Positions 43,646 through 45,926 of a stretch of 45,926 nucleotides of DNA are shown piece after piece (position 1 is the stretch's first letter; each line of letters begins with the position of its first letter). Made by a program: the position numbers and the translations under genes. This DNA comes from a virus. The notes beneath the pieces were generated by a model. It was not told the DNA's origin and did no database searches. It saw nothing but the letters and a program-made list of their open reading frames with translations. The stretch lies in the IMG/VR virus record IMGVR_UViG_3300020436_003687, positions 1-45,926 of that record; one strand, written 5' to 3'.

Positions 43646-44444
43646 GTACATTCTCCTTGGCAAAATGATCTACAGAATGCTCAACACTTTCAGGACACAT
43701 TGAGCAGATTGACTCGGGCTTGTTTATATTATCAACAATTGACTTTATATCTCCATTAGGCCCTACTCCTTCATAATGATATTGATTTTGTTTATCTACA
43801 TCTAATAAGTTTGCAATAGGGGCACATTTGTATAATTTATTTTTATATAATATTGGCACGTCTGGGCTGCCGCATATGCTATGAGCTTTGACAGGATTGC
43901 TTTTAAATGGCGTAGGCTTACCATTCTCTAATTTGTATGGCATCACAAATCTTTTGAATTTACTTTTATAAATTGTAAGATTATCATGATGTAATTCAAG
44001 TTGTTTATGTCCTTCAACAAAAGTTCTTTTTGCCTTCCAATTTTTACGTTTGCTAACAATTTTTTTTATTTCTTGTGTAATGAATTTTTCATGGTCTTGT
44101 CTGTGTATGCTGATTTGCATTTCAAGATCGCCAAATTTAAACCAGAGCTCTGGATCATATCTTTTTAGCAAATATCCGTTAGTTATAAATCTTATCGATG
44201 CTAATGGCCATGCTTTTCTAATATGATCTAAAACTTTTTCAATACGTGGATGTAACAAAGGTTCACCACCAAATATAGAAATAATCGAAGGATCTATAAT
44301 TTTGCTCCACACTTGGCATTGCATTTTTAGATCCTGTAATGGCTCAACTCCGCGCCTATCAAAATCGCTAAGACTTATACAGCCTTTGCAAGATAAATTA
44401 CAAGCATAAGCAACATTGAAGTCTAATCTTTTAATTCTATACAT
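43626..44444 (-). CDS. Radical SAM/SPASM-like protein 2, 272 aa
   Basis: AYACNLSCKGCISL holds the C-x3-C-x2-C cluster site (Cys15, Cys19, Cys22). SIFGGEPLLHPRIEKVLDHIRKAWPLASIRFITNGYLL has the GGEP SAM-binding motif. C-terminal Cys residues (SICGSPD, YKCAPI, SICSMCPE) match an auxiliary-cluster region. The reaction target is unknown. It overlaps the next and previous genes, in an operon with the SGNH-like and P-loop-like proteins, so these may modify one shared substrate. Confidence 0.85.
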   Translation of the reverse strand: MYRIKRLDFNVAYACNLSCKGCISLSDFDRRGVEPLQDLKMQCQVWSKIIDPSIISIFGGEPLLHPRIEKVLDHIRKAWPLASIRFITNGYLLKRYDPELWFKFGDLEMQISIHRQDHEKFITQEIKKIVSKRKNWKAKRTFVEGHKQLELHHDNLTIYKSKFKRFVMPYKLENGKPTPFKSNPVKAHSICGSPDVPILYKNKLYKCAPIANLLDVDKQNQYHYEGVGPNGDIKSIVDNINKPESICSMCPESVEHSVDHFAKENVHVKNFN

Positions 44445-44961
44445 CTTGGCCTAGCATTTTAAAATGGTCATATATTGTGTGTGTATTTAAATTTACAATA
44501 TTACCACGGACATCTTTTATAGTTTTAGAATATCCTGCTAGGGCATATCTTCGGAAAGGAAATTTCCAATTACCAGCTTGTTGCCAATCACCTTCTAGTA
44601 GATGTTTATCCGCATCATCTATAATGCAAAGCGGCATTTGTAAAACCAAAGCTGCTGAAATTTTATCATTCAAGTAAGCTGTAATTATTTTATTTTGTGG
44701 AATCACATGTTCCAAATGCTGTTTACCGTTAATATTTTCTGCTTTGTAATGATAACCCATTGGGGCCAATTGCTTTTGCATTGTCCTGATGTATAAAATT
44801 AAACTTGTTTTAATGTGCTTTTTGGTGGCTTGACTCCAAATGTCATCAAACAATTGTGTTTTCATATGATCAATGTATTTTGATAACTCCAAAAGATTTG
44901 GTTTACCTTTGGCTTTGAAATTTATTTCGGGTAAGTTAGAAAGGCTTTGGAAGTCTGTCAT
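44437..44961 (-). CDS. Phage protein of unknown function, 174 aa
   Basis: ATG 44961 (MTDFQSLSNLPEINFKAKGKPNLLELSKYIDHMKTQLFDDIWSQATKKH) is chosen because it overlaps the small preceding gene by 26 bp. A middle HLEHVIPQNKIITAYLNDKISAALVLQMPLCIIDDADKHLLEG suggests an HNH-like H-x-x-x-x-P phrase (EHVIPQNK), but no complete nuclease motif is seen. It is followed by the radical SAM gene with an 8-bp overlap. Confidence 0.5.
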   Translation of the reverse strand: MTDFQSLSNLPEINFKAKGKPNLLELSKYIDHMKTQLFDDIWSQATKKHIKTSLILYIRTMQKQLAPMGYHYKAENINGKQHLEHVIPQNKIITAYLNDKISAALVLQMPLCIIDDADKHLLEGDWQQAGNWKFPFRRYALAGYSKTIKDVRGNIVNLNTHTIYDHFKMLGQDV

Positions 44962-45127
44962 TAAATTCTTCTTCACTTATCATCTCGAGTTCAACTGCGT
45001 CAGCACCATCATCATAATGTTCCTGTACATATTTCCTAACATCTGACCATGGTAGTCCATACCCATATTCAACTGTTTTGCCTTTTTTTGTTACAAAACA
45101 TCTATAGTAACATCTTTTACCGGACAT
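44936..45127 (-). CDS. Small phage protein, 63 aa
   Basis: From ATG 45127 the protein reads MSGKRCYYRCFVTKKGKTVEYGYGLPWSDVRKYVQEHYDDGADAVELEMISEEEFNDRLPKPF, a compact alpha/beta domain. It overlaps the ParB-like stop by 11 bp and the next start by 26 bp. Function unknown. Confidence 0.55.
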   Translation of the reverse strand: MSGKRCYYRCFVTKKGKTVEYGYGLPWSDVRKYVQEHYDDGADAVELEMISEEEFNDRLPKPF

Positions 45128-45926
45128 ACTTGTTAAACGCTGTCTGTGCTTCAGATTCGTTTGATATGTCACCTTCTTCTAATTTCAAAGTAACGTTTGG
45201 CATATAACTAGGTTCGAAAGTTCCATCCTCTAAAAGATACATTTCTCTTAGAAGATGTGCCATTGCAACTGGTGCGTCCCAACCAACACCGTTTGCGTGT
45301 TGCCATTGCTTTTTAGTTGCTGTGTGTATCAAAGTGGCACTTGGACAAACTTTCTTGGCTGTTTCTAACATCTTGAACATCCAATCACCTGGAAGACGTT
45401 TTAACCTTTTAGCTTCAGCACCCATTTGATATTGTTTCATTAATCCAATAAACAGACCCTGATTGATCTCTCCACCGTCTTCATCGCCAAACACAGATTT
45501 AACTGCTTCAAGAGCATTTTTCAATCCGTGTTCTCCAGCCATCTTTATACCTTTATATGCATAATCAAAATGTGAAAAGTAATGTTTGTTAGGGCCACAC
45601 TTACCTGGACTTTTTCTTACTCTTTTAGGTTCAAGATCAATTTCACATTCATCAAATATCTTTTGTACCAAATGTGCTGTTACAACTCTTTCTGTTTCAG
45701 TTTCGCCCATTTTATATCTGTGCAGTAAACATCTATGTATTTCTTCTGTCCCTGCTCTTAGTATTCCAGAATCATTAACAATTTCAAATGCCTCAGCATC
45801 AAAAGCTGGTTCATCCGTTTCAACAATCGTGACTGGTATACTATCATATCCTAACAATGCCAACGATACTGCTCTATGTTGTCCATCAAAAATATATAAT
45901 GTTTTGCTGTCTGAACGCCTCACTGC
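45117..45926 (-). CDS. ParB/DGQHR-like protein (5' end beyond window)
   Basis: The frame is open to the right edge, so the N-terminus is missing. TLYIFDGQHRAVSLALLGYDSIPVTIVETDEP holds the DGQHR motif shared by ParB/sulfiredoxin-fold and DndB-type proteins. The rest (about 230 residues) is helical with a basic stretch (PKRVRKSPGKCGPNKHYFSHFDY). Phage relatives of this fold are nucleases or nucleic-acid binding proteins; here the role is open. It begins the operon that runs to 42328. Confidence 0.65.
   Translation of the reverse strand, partial: AVRRSDSKTLYIFDGQHRAVSLALLGYDSIPVTIVETDEPAFDAEAFEIVNDSGILRAGTEEIHRCLLHRYKMGETETERVVTAHLVQKIFDECEIDLEPKRVRKSPGKCGPNKHYFSHFDYAYKGIKMAGEHGLKNALEAVKSVFGDEDGGEINQGLFIGLMKQYQMGAEAKRLKRLPGDWMFKMLETAKKVCPSATLIHTATKKQWQHANGVGWDAPVAMAHLLREMYLLEDGTFEPSYMPNVTLKLEEGDISNESEAQTAFNKYVR

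Noticed and set aside
1-45926. CRISPR arrays, insertion sequences, integrase or attachment sites
   Set aside because: No regularly spaced direct repeats, no transposase or integrase-like protein and no tRNA-derived repeats were seen.
1-45926. The window being a host bacterial chromosome segment
   Set aside because: Many genes are of bacterial type, but pervasive 1-4 bp overlaps, T4-type late octamers, fibre-like genes and marine-phage families argue for a phage. Without capsid or terminase genes in the window this remains an inference.

Overview
This window looks like part of the genome of a large, AT-rich, T4-type marine myovirus, most like the phages of SAR11-type (Pelagibacter) or similar marine bacteria. 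The sequence evidence is: dense, mostly minus-strand genes with many 1-4 base overlaps; T4-type late promoter octamers (TATAAATA and close variants) directly before many genes; repetitive fibre-like virion proteins at the left end; and an auxiliary gene set typical of marine myophages (HesB/IscA carrier, Hsp20, glutaredoxin, bS21, ThyX, QueD-like protein, CsgF/CsgG, radical SAM and 2OG-oxygenase genes). No terminase, capsid, sheath or polymerase gene lies in the window, so the phage assignment is strong but indirect and the host is an inference.

Layout. 1-4.0 kb: two related fibre or appendage proteins, the first cut by the window edge. 4.0-12.4 kb: a minus-strand run of small accessory genes (two GNGESR-motif paralogues, IscA-like carrier, GT8-like glycosyltransferase, QueD-like, HIT, peroxiredoxin-like, DnaQ-like exonuclease and unknowns). 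12.5-19.8 kb: a late-transcribed surface/secretion module. In transcription order it has CsgF, CsgG, a curlin-repeat protein, a FecR-domain protein, a large curlin-repeat protein with an extra N-terminal domain, a membrane protein, a CHASE2 class III nucleotidyl cyclase and two small membrane coiled-coil proteins. 20-25.7 kb: YqgE-like, unknown late protein, short UDP-glucose dehydrogenase-like protein, ThyX followed by two tiny membrane ORFs, SufT-like, SufE, 7Fe ferredoxin and glutaredoxin. 26-28.6 kb: a proteostasis group (ClpS, Hsp20, bS21, ClpX). 29-33.3 kb: a coiled-coil membrane protein, two likely virion proteins and a cluster of small secreted proteins and lipoproteins. 33.3-45.9 kb: radical SAM/SPASM, glucosaminidase, DegT aminotransferase, 2OG oxygenases, a PP-loop enzyme, a TctC/TctA pair, P-loop-like and SGNH-like proteins, a second radical SAM and a truncated DGQHR/ParB-like gene.

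Two promoter classes are visible. Near-perfect sigma-70 promoters (TTGACA, 16-17 bp, TATAAT) sit so close to start codons (usually 5-7 bp) that the mRNAs should be leaderless. Late octamers sit 5-11 bp before many other starts, most often exactly 5 bp. Genes inside operons, and the few with longer leaders, have ordinary GGAG-type ribosome binding sites.

The most unusual content is the combination of a curli-type secretion system, curlin-like substrates, a FecR sensor and a CHASE2 cyclase under late promoters. Next are the near-leaderless promoter architecture, the ClpS/ClpX/bS21/Hsp20 group, a tricarboxylate-transporter pair lacking its small membrane subunit, and two structured, relatively GC-rich intergenic islands at about 40.94-41.01 kb and 42.19-42.30 kb.
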